A stretch of DNA of 64,000 nt. Origin: Exiguobacterium aurantiacum (GTDB taxonomy: Bacteria; Bacillota; Bacilli; Exiguobacteriales; Exiguobacteriaceae). The position numbers were made by a program, and so were the translations under genes. Where the stretch lies: NCBI RefSeq assembly GCF_001766415.1, contig NZ_MKXO01000004.1, positions 124,001-188,000 on the forward strand. The letters are read 5' to 3'. Below the pieces are notes generated by a model that saw only the letters and a program-made list of their open reading frames with translations, made no database searches and was not told the DNA's origin. Of this stretch, positions 20,691 through 29,901 are shown in pieces (the stretch's first letter is position 1; each line of letters begins with the position of its first letter).

Positions 20691-23105
20691 TTGAATTTAC
20701 GTGACCAACTACTAGAAATCATCCAGGCAAGCGACAAAGCGCTGACTGTAGACCAATTGACCGAGCGTCTTGCGCTCGAGTCGACGGATGCCTTTAAAGA
20801 GCTCATCCGCACCTTGAACGAACTTGAAGCGGAAGGCTTGATCGGCCGGACGCGGACGAACCGTTACGGCACGCTCGCCGTGCTCGGCCAAGCGGCCGGG
20901 ATCATTTCGATCCACCAACGCGGCTTCGGCTTCTTGTCGGTCGAAGGCGAGACAGAAGACGTGTTCTTGCCACCGGACCAATTGAAAGACGTCTATCACG
21001 GCGATACGATTCTCGTCAAAAAACGCGAGGATAACCGTGGCAAGACAGAAGGCGTATTGCTCAAAGTCTTGAAGCGCGGCCTATCTGAATTTGTCGGGAC
21101 GTATACACTCCCGAGCGGCCGCCTCGACCAGTTCGCCTTCATTGAACCGGACGACAAACGCATCAACTTCTGGCCGATCGTCAACACAGACAAATCGCTC
21201 GGTGCCGTCGAAGGACACAAAGTCGTCGTCCGCATCACGAAGTATCCGGATGGACGTTTCGCCGGAGCGTGTGACGTCGTCCGTATCATCGGACATAAGA
21301 ACGACCCTGGCGTCGACATCTTGTCGATCGTCTACAAGCACGGCATCCCGACGGAGTTCCCGGAAGACGTCATCGACCAGGCGAACGCCGTGCCGGAAGA
21401 GGCGGACGATAAAGACTTCATCGGCCGTGTCGACCTGCGTAACGAGACGATTTTCACGATCGACGGCGAAGACGCGAAAGACTTGGACGATGCCGTCCAC
21501 GTCAAGAAACTGAACAACGGCAACTATGAACTCGGTGTCCACATCGCCGACGTGTCGCACTACGTCAAGGAAGGCTCACCGCTCGACGTCGAGGCGTTCG
21601 AGCGCGGGACGAGTGTGTATCTCGTCGACCGTGTCATCCCGATGTTGCCACACCGCTTGTCGAACGGGATCTGTTCACTCAACCCGCACGTCAACCGCCT
21701 GACGCTCAGCTGTGTCATGGAGATCTCGCCGCAAAACGGGAAAGTCGTTAGCCATGAGCTGTTCCCGAGTGTCATCAAGACGACGGAGCGGATGACGTAT
21801 ACGAACGTCCGTGAAATCATCGAACGTGACGACGAGGAGACGCTCGCGCGCTACGAGCCGTACATCGGTGAATTCGACCTCATGGCCGAACTCGCGGAAG
21901 TACTTCGTGCACGCCGTAACTCGCGCGGTGCCATCAACTTCGACTTCGCCGAGGCGAAAGTCATCGTCGACACGGAAGGGAAAGCAGCCGATATCGTCTT
22001 GCGCCCACGCTCGGTCGCCGAGAAGTTGATCGAGGAGTTCATGCTCGCGGCCAACGAGACGGTCGCCGAACACTTCCACAAGATGGACGTCCCGTTCATC
22101 TACCGTGTACACGATAACCCGAAATCAGACAAGCTCGATTTCTTCTTCGACTTCGTCGCCAACTTCGGCGTGCATATCGAACGCTTCAAAGGCCAAAAAG
22201 TCGAACCGAAGACGCTTCAGAAGATCTTGAAAGCGATCGAAGGTCAGCCGGAAGAGCCGGTCATCAGCACGATCATGTTGCGCTCGATGCAACAGGCGAA
22301 GTATGACGACGTCTCGCTCGGTCACTTCGGTCTTGCGACCGACTTCTATACGCACTTCACGTCGCCGATCCGTCGTTACCCTGACTTGATCGTCCACCGT
22401 CTCATGCGGACGTACGCCTTCAACCAGGACTTGTCGGACAAGACGATCGCCAAGTACGAGGAACGTCTCAGTTCGATCGCCGAACAGACGTCGAGACGCG
22501 AACGTCGCTCGGTCGACGCTGAACGGGAGACGCAAGCGCTCAAGAAAGCCGAGTACATGGAGTCACGTCTCGGTGAAGAGTTCGACGGTGTCGTCAGCGG
22601 TATCACGAACTTCGGGATGTTCATCGAGCTCCCGAACACGATCGAAGGGCTCGTCCGTCTTCAAACGATGGATGATTACTACCACTTCGACGAGTCACAG
22701 CTCATGTTGCTCGGCGAGCGGACGAAACGTCAGTTCCGGATCGGGGACTCGGTCCGGGTCAAAGTCGACGCCGTCAACCTAGACGAGCGCACGATCGACT
22801 TCACGGTCGTCGGTATGCCAAAACGTGAACAGACACGTCGTCGCCAACCGACGACGATCAAAGCGACGGAAGGTCGTCCGAAGAAAGACGATAAGCGCGG
22901 TGGACGCGGTCGTGACGACAAACGTCCGAAACGCGGTAAGCCAGGCAAGCCTGGACAACCAGGAAAACCGGGCCAAGCGAGCAAGCCGAGTAAGCCAGGT
23001 GAGAAGCCGAAATCGTCACAAGGACGTTCGGCGCTCGATCTGAAGAAACAAGACGGTCAAAAACGAACAGGCGACGCGAAACGCGGAGCGAAGAAACGTC
23101 GCTGA
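20691..23105 (+). CDS. rnr: Ribonuclease R with basic Gly/Pro/Lys-rich tail
   Basis: 804 residues; 3'-5' exoribonuclease for structured RNA that also assists tmRNA quality control. Domain order: N-terminal winged helix (1-65), cold-shock domains (about 70-220), RNB catalytic domain with TIDGEDAKDLDDAVH (the four metal-binding acidic residues), S1 domain (about 625-710), then a low-complexity tail from about 715 rich in K, G, P and R with repeated KPGQPGKPG units. The start is TTG at 20691 after a perfect AAAGGAGGTG. Directly upstream of smpB and ssrA, its functional partners. Confidence 0.96.
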   Translation: MNLRDQLLEIIQASDKALTVDQLTERLALESTDAFKELIRTLNELEAEGLIGRTRTNRYGTLAVLGQAAGIISIHQRGFGFLSVEGETEDVFLPPDQLKDVYHGDTILVKKREDNRGKTEGVLLKVLKRGLSEFVGTYTLPSGRLDQFAFIEPDDKRINFWPIVNTDKSLGAVEGHKVVVRITKYPDGRFAGACDVVRIIGHKNDPGVDILSIVYKHGIPTEFPEDVIDQANAVPEEADDKDFIGRVDLRNETIFTIDGEDAKDLDDAVHVKKLNNGNYELGVHIADVSHYVKEGSPLDVEAFERGTSVYLVDRVIPMLPHRLSNGICSLNPHVNRLTLSCVMEISPQNGKVVSHELFPSVIKTTERMTYTNVREIIERDDEETLARYEPYIGEFDLMAELAEVLRARRNSRGAINFDFAEAKVIVDTEGKAADIVLRPRSVAEKLIEEFMLAANETVAEHFHKMDVPFIYRVHDNPKSDKLDFFFDFVANFGVHIERFKGQKVEPKTLQKILKAIEGQPEEPVISTIMLRSMQQAKYDDVSLGHFGLATDFYTHFTSPIRRYPDLIVHRLMRTYAFNQDLSDKTIAKYEERLSSIAEQTSRRERRSVDAERETQALKKAEYMESRLGEEFDGVVSGITNFGMFIELPNTIEGLVRLQTMDDYYHFDESQLMLLGERTKRQFRIGDSVRVKVDAVNLDERTIDFTVVGMPKREQTRRRQPTTIKATEGRPKKDDKRGGRGRDDKRPKRGKPGKPGQPGKPGQASKPSKPGEKPKSSQGRSALDLKKQDGQKRTGDAKRGAKKRR

Positions 23106-23153
23106 CGGGAGGGGGAGACCCCTTCCGTAATTTGATATAAAGGACTGAGTAAT

Positions 23154-23624
23154 ATGGCCAAGAAGAAAGATTCGAACGCGCTCGCGCAAAACCGAAAAGC
23201 GTCCTTCGATTATGCGATCGAAGATACGATTGAAGCCGGCATGGTGTTGACCGGGACCGAGATTAAATCGGTGCGCCAGTCGAAGATCAACATCGCTGAC
23301 GCGTATGTCCGCTTTGACGGTGGCGAGGCAACGCTTCACAACTGTCATATCAGCCCGTTCGAGCAAGGGAACCGGTTCAATCACGAGCCGCTCCGTATCC
23401 GAAAGCTATTGTTGCATAAAAAACAAATCAACCAGCTCATCGGCGCACAAGGCCGGGACGGGTATACGATCATCCCGCTCAAAGTGTATCTCAAGAACGG
23501 CTTCGCTAAATGTCTCCTCGGCATCGGGCGCGGGAAGAAGAAGTATGACAAGCGCGATGACTTGAAGAAGAAAGACGCGAAGCGTGACGTCGACCGGGCA
23601 CTCCGGGACCGGCAAAAATACTGA
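23154..23624 (+). CDS. smpB: SsrA-binding protein SmpB
   Basis: 156 residues. It binds tmRNA and delivers it to stalled ribosomes. It contains the beta-barrel core with [18 protein letters not shown] and the C-terminal basic tail ([22 protein letters not shown]) that mimics the codon-anticodon. A spaced AAAGGA site precedes the ATG. Its stop codon lies within the -35 element of the ssrA promoter. Confidence 0.97.
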   Translation: MAKKKDSNALAQNRKASFDYAIEDTIEAGMVLTGTEIKSVRQSKINIADAYVRFDGGEATLHNCHISPFEQGNRFNHEPLRIRKLLLHKKQINQLIGAQGRDGYTIIPLKVYLKNGFAKCLLGIGRGKKKYDKRDDLKKKDAKRDVDRALRDRQKY

Positions 23625-23649
23625 CAGCGAGACCTGATTGTGGTATAGT
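23621..23649 (+). promoter_or_regulatory. ssrA promoter
   Basis: CTGACA, a 17-base spacer and TATAGT, with a TGG just before the -10 (extended -10 type). The start site is expected near 23656-23674. The -35 overlaps the smpB stop codon. Confidence 0.7.
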
Positions 23650-23673
23650 TGTTGTAGTACCAATTACCACCTC

Positions 23674-24026
23674 GGGGACGTTATGGATTCGACGGGGGTA
23701 GGTCGGTCGTATGTGGCGTGTCGAGGGGTCGGCCTCGTTAAAACGCAAACGCCTATAACTGGCAAAACTAACACACAACTCGCAGCAGCCTAAGTGCCCT
23801 GCGGATCCTGACATCCATCGCTTGTGTGGATGACTTTCAGGGTCTCAAACTAAGCAAGCTACGCTTCAACCTCGCCGTCTGAGGGCGCGAAGAAGAGATG
23901 AATCAGACTGGATGGGACAACGCCTGTTTATCGGCAGTGTCACATTGAGATCCAATAGATAAACTACACACGTAGAAGCATGCGTTACGATGCCTTCGGA
24001 CGCGGGTTCGACTCCCGCCGTCTCCA
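23674..24026 (+). ncRNA. ssrA: Transfer-messenger RNA (tmRNA)
   Basis: The 5' end GGGGACGTTATGGATTCGACGG and the 3' tRNA-like end (GGGTTCGACTCCCG, then CGTCTCC pairing with GGGGACG, discriminator A) are diagnostic. The resume frame at 23761-23793 encodes the tag GKTNTQLAAA followed by TAA, preceded by the resume alanine supplied by the charged tmRNA. Length about 353 nt; CCA is not encoded. The 3' end is a common integration site for mobile islands, and an AT-rich accessory block starts immediately downstream. Confidence 0.97.
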
Positions 24027-24054
24027 TTAACTAGGCTTAATTTAAAGTCTTTGA

Positions 24055-24096
24055 AGGTCAAAACTCTTGAAATATTAGAGTTTTGACCTTTTTTTA
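24055..24096 (+). terminator. Terminator of ssrA
   Basis: A 13-bp stem AGGTCAAAACTCT / AGAGTTTTGACCT with a nine-base loop and seven T. Confidence 0.93.
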
Positions 24097-24174
24097 TAGA
24101 GTATTATTGAATTTCATTAAGTATATAGTTAACTTTATATATTCAAACAAGGAGTTTTAGAGGGGGATTTATAA

Positions 24175-25431
24175 ATGCAATTAGAAGACGTTTTTGGAAT
24201 CTCGCCAGAAATATTAGAAAAATCCTATGTTGATCGAAAATTATTAGATAAAAAAATGCAAAAAATTCTCAAACAAAAAAAACATATAACAATTTACGGA
24301 TCGTCAAAATGTGGAAAGTCTTGGTTTAGGCAGAAGAACATACCTAAAGCATTAACTGTTCAATGTAGGCATGGAATGAAAATGATAGATATATATGTCG
24401 ATGCTCTTTCTCAGCTTGAAATTAGATTCAAAGTTGAGGAGTCTTCCGAAAACAGGATCAAAGGGATGATAGAAGCGACGGGAGATTTCGGATTCGCTCT
24501 TTTATGTAAAATTACAGGTAAAACACAATTGAGTGGGGAAAAGGTCGGGGTAGAAAAATATGAAATTGTAGGTCAAAATATTGACGATTTAAGATATATT
24601 GCAGATATTATAAATCAATCGGAACGAAAACTAGTCATTGAAGATTTTCATTATATGAATTCAAAAGAAAAGGAGAAATTTGCCTACGATTTAAAAACTC
24701 TTTGGGATTACAAGTGTTATGTTGTTGTGATTGGTGTTTGGTCACAAAGTGGATATTTAAATACATTAAATCCTGATTTAGCTATTAGAACTAAAGAAAT
24801 TTCTATTATTTGGGATGTTGAAGATCTTGAACAAGTTATTTTAGAAGGTTCTAGTGCTTTAAATGTTAAAGTCAGTGATAACATTGTAAAGGAAATAGTT
24901 AATGATTCTTATGGCAATGTAGGAATATTGCAAAACTTAGTGTACAACTTATTTCAAAATGCAGGAATTAATGAAAAAAATCGAGGTCAGTTTAGAGAAA
25001 TAAGCGATATGGATTATTATTTAGAAGCTACTAACGAACTCGCTGAAGATTTAAATGCTATATACCAGCACTTTGCAAAGGTTGTTTCAAAAGGTCTTAG
25101 GAATAGAGGGAGTTCTGCAACTGAAATTTATGCACATGCATTGGCTGTTATTTTAGAATCGGATGATAATGATTTGATAATTGGTATACATTTAGATGAT
25201 ATATTCCATATCTGTCATTCTCGTCAACCTCGAATTATTAAGCCTAATTTGACTAAAGCTCTGGGTAAAATCGAGGAATTGCAGGTGGACGGTGAGAATA
25301 GAGGTCTAGTTTTAGCCTATAACGATAACGAGAAAATTGTTTTAATTATTGATAGACAATTACTATTTTACAGAAAGTATCGAACAGTAAATTGGCCATG
25401 GCAAGAATTGATTGATGAGTCAAATAGCTAA
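24175..25431 (+). CDS. P-loop ATPase of unknown function (AAA/STAND-like)
   Basis: 418 residues, not assigned to a named family. A Walker A motif GSSKCGKS is at residues 42-49, a Walker B-like KLVIEDFHY at 152-160 (with ED in place of DE), and a later helical region (about 215-265, with SYGNVGILQNLVYNLF) resembles the lid/sensor region of AAA or STAND ATPases. The C-terminal third (about 290-418) is unassigned and may be a winged-helix or effector-coupling domain. The start ATG follows GGAGTTTTAGAGGGGG. Convergent with the FRG-domain gene across a shared hairpin. AT-rich composition marks it as acquired. A defence role is inference from context. Confidence 0.75.
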   Translation: MQLEDVFGISPEILEKSYVDRKLLDKKMQKILKQKKHITIYGSSKCGKSWFRQKNIPKALTVQCRHGMKMIDIYVDALSQLEIRFKVEESSENRIKGMIEATGDFGFALLCKITGKTQLSGEKVGVEKYEIVGQNIDDLRYIADIINQSERKLVIEDFHYMNSKEKEKFAYDLKTLWDYKCYVVVIGVWSQSGYLNTLNPDLAIRTKEISIIWDVEDLEQVILEGSSALNVKVSDNIVKEIVNDSYGNVGILQNLVYNLFQNAGINEKNRGQFREISDMDYYLEATNELAEDLNAIYQHFAKVVSKGLRNRGSSATEIYAHALAVILESDDNDLIIGIHLDDIFHICHSRQPRIIKPNLTKALGKIEELQVDGENRGLVLAYNDNEKIVLIIDRQLLFYRKYRTVNWPWQELIDESNS

Positions 25432-25705
25432 CTAAACTAATTACTCATCACATTACACTTTCGGGCTTAATTTTTAGTGAATACCAACGCATCTACCAAG
25501 ACTTTGACATATATCTAGTCCTTTTGGTTGATAAAGCTGGAGGGAATAACCTCTATAAAAAAGGTTGTTCTCTCCAGCTTTATATGGAACGAGCTTGATG
25601 TACAATTTTCATTTGATTAAAATTAACGTTTTTGCTTTTGAGATTAGTGAATATAGTAGTATATGATTTAATTACTTTAAGATGATGTTTTATTTTGTGG
25701 GGAAC
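25432..25705. other. Intergenic region between convergent island genes
   Basis: 274 bases without a gene. Its one notable element is the long hairpin at 25530-25583; the rest is unstructured AT-rich sequence. Confidence 0.6.
25530..25583. terminator. Long inverted repeat, probable bidirectional terminator
   Basis: Arms of about 22 bases (ATAAAGCTGGAG..AATAACCT against AGGTTGTT..CTCCAGCTTTAT) with a short A-rich loop, lying between two convergent genes. There is no clean T run on either side, so termination efficiency is uncertain. Confidence 0.55.
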
Positions 25706-26497
25706 TTACCATCTCCATATATCTGAATCAGATGTAACTGAATTGTTTGCTAGTGAAAACCCATCAAGATCTGGATAGATTGTTTCTGTTCTGATATCAA
25801 ATACTTCGGTAAGGAGTTTCCTTAGTTTCTTTTTCATTTGTGGAGAAATTGCTATGAAAATGTTGGCTGACAAATTTTGTGGAAATTTAAAACTTCCTTT
25901 TGAGTTCGATAAAACATCACTATAAAGAAATATAGCGTGTTGTGCTGATATTCTTTGTGATACGATAGTTGGCTCTACAATAAACGGATAGCTACATGAA
26001 GGAAGTTTTTTTATACTATCATCGTAATTTAAAGATTCTTCCAGCGAACCTTCGTTCCCTCCTACAAAATTGGAATGAATCCCTAATAACAAACCCGTTT
26101 TGTCTTTATTGGAATCAACGCAAAACCACAAAGCAATGAGAACATTTTTGGAAAAATCAACAAATCTAGTTGCAGCTCCATGATGTTGTAATCGCGCTAA
26201 CAATTCAATATCATTTAACCTTCTACCCTCTAAGAATCCTAAACCCCTATGTCTAGCTCTTTTAAGTAAAGCAGTTTCATAAAAAACTAAGTCTTTTTCT
26301 GAAACTGTTTTATTTCCAGAGTTCAAAAGTCTTCTATATGCCCCACTATGTACTGGCCATCTTATATCTCCTTGTCCTCTCCAAAAATTCACATTGAAAT
26401 TAAAATCATTAGGGTTCTCACTTACCAATTCCATAAGTTCTACAAAAGTTTCAGGTTCTATTATTTCTCCAAATATGGCACTTTTATATTTTTTCAT
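25706..26497 (-). CDS. FRG domain-containing protein
   Basis: 263 residues. The FRG domain is recognisable by NFWRGQGDIRWPVHSGAYRR (residues about 37-57) and by ELLARLQHHGAATRFVDFS followed by NVLIALWFCV (about 105-135), matching the usual QHHGLPTRLLDWT pattern with some changes. FRG-domain proteins are frequent in phage-defence and toxin-antitoxin-like loci, but their activity is unresolved. The start follows CGGAGT. It converges with the P-loop ATPase gene. No membrane segment or signal seen. Confidence 0.82.
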   Translation of the reverse strand: MKKYKSAIFGEIIEPETFVELMELVSENPNDFNFNVNFWRGQGDIRWPVHSGAYRRLLNSGNKTVSEKDLVFYETALLKRARHRGLGFLEGRRLNDIELLARLQHHGAATRFVDFSKNVLIALWFCVDSNKDKTGLLLGIHSNFVGGNEGSLEESLNYDDSIKKLPSCSYPFIVEPTIVSQRISAQHAIFLYSDVLSNSKGSFKFPQNLSANIFIAISPQMKKKLRKLLTEVFDIRTETIYPDLDGFSLANNSVTSDSDIWRW

Positions 26498-27449
26498 AAT
26501 TACTCCGATTCTAATTTTAAATTTGTATATATGAATTCTATAATTTTGATATTGTGATGTATACTATCACTTCATTGTTTATAATTCTCTATGTTTTTCT
26601 ATGTATAAGCAAAATTATAATTGAAGTATCATGCTTATGTTTCTTTAAAGACTAATTAAAATATGTCAAAATCAATCAAGAGAAACTGTTGATGGTAGGT
26701 AAATGGCTATGGGATGGAACTTAAAAGTTGCTGAAGCAAAAAGCGAGTATTTAACCGAAACAGATTTGTGGCGCTTTACATAAAAAAATAATGAACGCGA
26801 CATATGCGACGACTTACAAGAGTTTGATTATGAAGACGTTGCTCGAATGCGCGACCATATTGAGCGATTAAGGTGTAGTGACATTCTAGTAAATTTCGAG
26901 GCTTAGACGAATACTTATTATGATTGGATTGTGACTAGCGGATTGCGCTAAGTGAATCAACTTGAGAATTGAGCTCGACCAAAAAACGATGCTCACGTTT
27001 CAAACGACACATGAAATTCCGTCCACTTGAAACTCTGAGCGTCTGTTTATTCAATCGAAAAGAAGAATGGGTCAAACTTGTAATGAGCTGTGTGATTTTT
27101 TTAAGAAAGTGACTATGCTATATACAATGGGTTTGTTGCCGATTCAATTATATTTATTTGGGATCTATCATAAGTAAATAAAGTTTATAGAAGGATTATT
27201 TATGACATTAGTTTAAACTTATTATAAAATTCTTTAAATGTTTTAGCCGTTAGTTTAGTAGCGGTTTATTAAATCTCTCTGCTAGAAACATTCCGTTTTT
27301 AAATATAAATTGATAAAGTTTAAATAACGTCTTCTTTTGTATGATTTAATGTGTTTTGAAAAAAATATCAAAGATGTTCTCAGTTATTAAAAGAAATATT
27401 TAGTACTATTAGTAATCATGAAAAAGATAATGAGTTATGGGGTGAAATT
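26498..27449. other. Gene-poor AT-rich stretch in the island
   Basis: About 950 bases with no intact gene. It contains one stop-interrupted frame (26703-26906) and several short GC-richer patches (about 26940-27080) that look like decayed host-type sequence. No RNA gene, terminator or repeat was convincingly identified. Confidence 0.5.
26703..26906 (+). pseudogene. Decayed small reading frame, identity unknown
   Basis: Reads MAMGWNLKVAEAKSEYLTET.. and stays open for 68 codons apart from an in-frame TAA at 26781-26783 after DLWRFT. The sequence after the stop remains protein-like (EFDYEDVARMRDHIERLR). The arrangement faintly recalls small post-transcriptional regulator proteins (ComN-like), but this is not a firm match. 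It may also be chance. Confidence 0.3.
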
Positions 27450-28535
27450 TTGATTTATACAATAGATGCAAAAGGAAATGGTTTGCTTGAAGTAATGGAA
27501 AAACATTTATTGCTAGAAAGTATTGAAATGAATATTGAAATTAATAAAATGTTTCAAAGACTAAATAAAATTTTATTATATAAAGGTATAAATTACAAAG
27601 ATTTAAAAAACTCATTAGTTCCACAAAAGAACCGCAAAGAGATTTTACTAGTTTTTGATTCTACAAAAATAGAGGAGAGTTTTTATGGCAAAAAAATAAT
27701 AGAGGATTTATTACCTCAGTTTGGTGATGATTCAATACATAGCGTTAAAGTTGGTGATTATGTTGGGGGACAGGATCAGTCTTCTAATATATTATTATTA
27801 AATTTACTTAAGCAGTATATTTTCCTCCCTGAGAGTATAGTTCATTGCACGCAACTATTTTTTGTTTACGTTAATAATTTGTCAGAACAACAATTTGATA
27901 AGTTCCAAAAAGTAGGTGAAGAGATTTCTAGTTGCATCGGTGCAGTTAATTTAACATATTCATCGTACTTAAAAGATTATTGCTCTTTTATACTTTCTGG
28001 AGTGTTTATAAAGTATAGAAAAAAAGTAATTTCTTCACACGAAGATGATCGAGATGATGAAGATAATATTAATATTACAGGTTATCCTTTTGAAGATTTT
28101 AACTATGAAGTGCTAAGCATACCAGAAAATCTTTACGGTGTTTTTTTAAACTATAAGATTGAATGCAATACCACAGAATCGGATAAAAAAGATATTTATT
28201 ATTCTTTAACATCTATATCGAAAAAACCAAAAAATATTATTGATTTTGATGTACTGATAGAAGACGAAAAGTTATTATATTTAAGAAACGAAAAAAGGGG
28301 AGTACTAAAAAGATTAGATTACATGGGTATTTCAAAATCAGAGATAGAATTACGTATTAAGTCAAAGATCGAATCTAGTTATCTGTATAATTTAAATTAC
28401 TCGAGCGATCATAACGTATCAAAGTTTAATGTACTATTAGAACTTACAGATTTAGAACACGAAATATATAGAGTGGTTATAAGTCTCCATTACATGCTAG
28501 AAGAAAAAAAACTACGGGTTATCACATTATATTGA
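27450..28535 (+). CDS. Hypothetical protein, unassigned family
   Basis: 361 residues starting at TTG, with GGGGTGA six bases upstream. No family recognised. It appears soluble: no signal peptide or membrane helix. The region around residues 65-160 alternates beta-strand-like and helical segments (EILLVFDSTKIEES, QLFFVYVNNLS), suggesting an alpha/beta domain. An acidic linker (SSHEDDRDDEDN) at about 197-208 separates it from a C-terminal domain with lysine- and tyrosine-rich strands. It is flanked by long intergenic gaps, so it is probably monocistronic. AT-rich and island-borne; function not inferred. Confidence 0.7.
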   Translation: MIYTIDAKGNGLLEVMEKHLLLESIEMNIEINKMFQRLNKILLYKGINYKDLKNSLVPQKNRKEILLVFDSTKIEESFYGKKIIEDLLPQFGDDSIHSVKVGDYVGGQDQSSNILLLNLLKQYIFLPESIVHCTQLFFVYVNNLSEQQFDKFQKVGEEISSCIGAVNLTYSSYLKDYCSFILSGVFIKYRKKVISSHEDDRDDEDNINITGYPFEDFNYEVLSIPENLYGVFLNYKIECNTTESDKKDIYYSLTSISKKPKNIIDFDVLIEDEKLLYLRNEKRGVLKRLDYMGISKSEIELRIKSKIESSYLYNLNYSSDHNVSKFNVLLELTDLEHEIYRVVISLHYMLEEKKLRVITLY

Positions 28536-28821
28536 CTATGAGGTAATTAGTTGCAGATATCAAATTGTTTTGACGTTGTCCTCCGTATACTATGATGAAA
28601 GTAACTATTTTCTGTTTATTCTCCGATAAATATCATCATAGTTATGAAATAAAAAAATACGGTTTGACCCTTTACTAAAGTGAACACCAAAAATATTAAT
28701 GGAAAATGAAATCAAAGTGTATATTAAATTACAAAAATTAACATGAAAAAGAGATATATTAGAAATTTTTAATATAAAAACCGGTATAAATGTTTTTTAG
28801 TCTATAATTAAGGAGTGTACA
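28536..28821. other. Intergenic region with inverted repeat
   Basis: 286 bases without a gene. ACTATGATGA at 28589-28598 is repeated inverted as TCATCATAGT at 28633-28642, possibly a terminator-like fold or operator. No confident promoter for the next gene; TATAAA near 28786 is only a candidate -10. Confidence 0.4.
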
Positions 28822-29901
28822 ATGAGTTCAAATTTCAAACAAAATTTATTGAACTTGAGTGAAGACTTTGATGAGTTCTTTAATACATTACAAAAAAGTT
28901 ATAGTGATGAAAAATTAGCTGGATGGGTGTCTACTTTACTTTTAGCGCCCTTCACTAAAAAGAATTTCTGGAGTCTTATAAAATCTTTATTTCCTTTTAT
29001 TCTTGGTGTTATTATTAACTTCGGAATATTTTTTTTACCTGAAACCTCCATTATTATTAAAATAATAAGTGGAATTTCCACTCTGTTTGTGGCTCTCCTT
29101 CTCACGTACGTTTTGCATTTTTTTAAAATGATTAATCCTAAAGATACTATTAATTTCCATATAGGAGCCTATAGAGTTGCTAAAAAACAAGAGTATGAGC
29201 TATTTGTAAAATATTTACCGTATAATTTTTCTTTCAACGGGCTTTATGATGAAGTTGTTACTCATAATCCTAGTAGGCAGGAGCTATTGATAAAAGAACA
29301 ACAAATCTACTTACAAAAAGAACAACATGAAAAATACGTTAAAGAAGCTGAGAAGAATTTTCTGGAGCTTAAAAATGAATTTAAAGATTTACAAGAGCAA
29401 AATTTATTAGTGGTTGAACTATTTAAAGAAATTGTAACAGTTTTTTATCAATTTCTTAATAATCACTTCCATATTTACTCACTTAAATTCTTTTCTGGTT
29501 TTACTATTTATGAGGTAAGTAATACAAAAAAAAATTATCTTTACAAGATTGCTGATATTGGTACTTCAGGACATTCGCCTGAAATAATTGACATTCCTGA
29601 GGTGATTAGCGAAACTGATTTTGCAGTTTTAAGAGCTTTAAAACCAAGACAAGATAGGTACGAACCAGAATTTGATATACCATATAAAAATCGGTTTATT
29701 GTATCACTTAGTATGCAAATGAATAATAATAATACATGGGTATTTAATTTTCATGCAGATAAGGACAATACTAAAGCTTTGTTTTTCCTTCTTACAGATA
29801 GTATAATGGAGACAAGGGAAGTGTACCGATTAATTCACTCACTTTGTTTGAATTTAGAACAAAGAAAGGGGCGAAGAAGATGTGGAAAGAAGCTGCATTA
29901 G
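28822..29901 (+). CDS. Two-TM coiled-coil protein with GAF-like C-terminal domain
   Basis: 359 residues. Residues 1-45 form an amphipathic cytosolic segment; two adjacent membrane helices lie at about 55-72 and 77-101; a coiled coil rich in K, E and Q spans about 150-205; and the C-terminal 225-350 has the strand-helix rhythm of a GAF-type sensor domain (GFTIYEVSN, FDIPYKNRFIVSLSMQMNN, NTWVFNFHADKDN). The GAF assignment is by pattern only. No kinase, cyclase or phosphodiesterase motif follows, so the output is unknown. AAGGAG precedes the ATG. It overlaps the next small gene by 22 bases. Confidence 0.75.
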   Translation: MSSNFKQNLLNLSEDFDEFFNTLQKSYSDEKLAGWVSTLLLAPFTKKNFWSLIKSLFPFILGVIINFGIFFLPETSIIIKIISGISTLFVALLLTYVLHFFKMINPKDTINFHIGAYRVAKKQEYELFVKYLPYNFSFNGLYDEVVTHNPSRQELLIKEQQIYLQKEQHEKYVKEAEKNFLELKNEFKDLQEQNLLVVELFKEIVTVFYQFLNNHFHIYSLKFFSGFTIYEVSNTKKNYLYKIADIGTSGHSPEIIDIPEVISETDFAVLRALKPRQDRYEPEFDIPYKNRFIVSLSMQMNNNNTWVFNFHADKDNTKALFFLLTDSIMETREVYRLIHSLCLNLEQRKGRRRCGKKLH

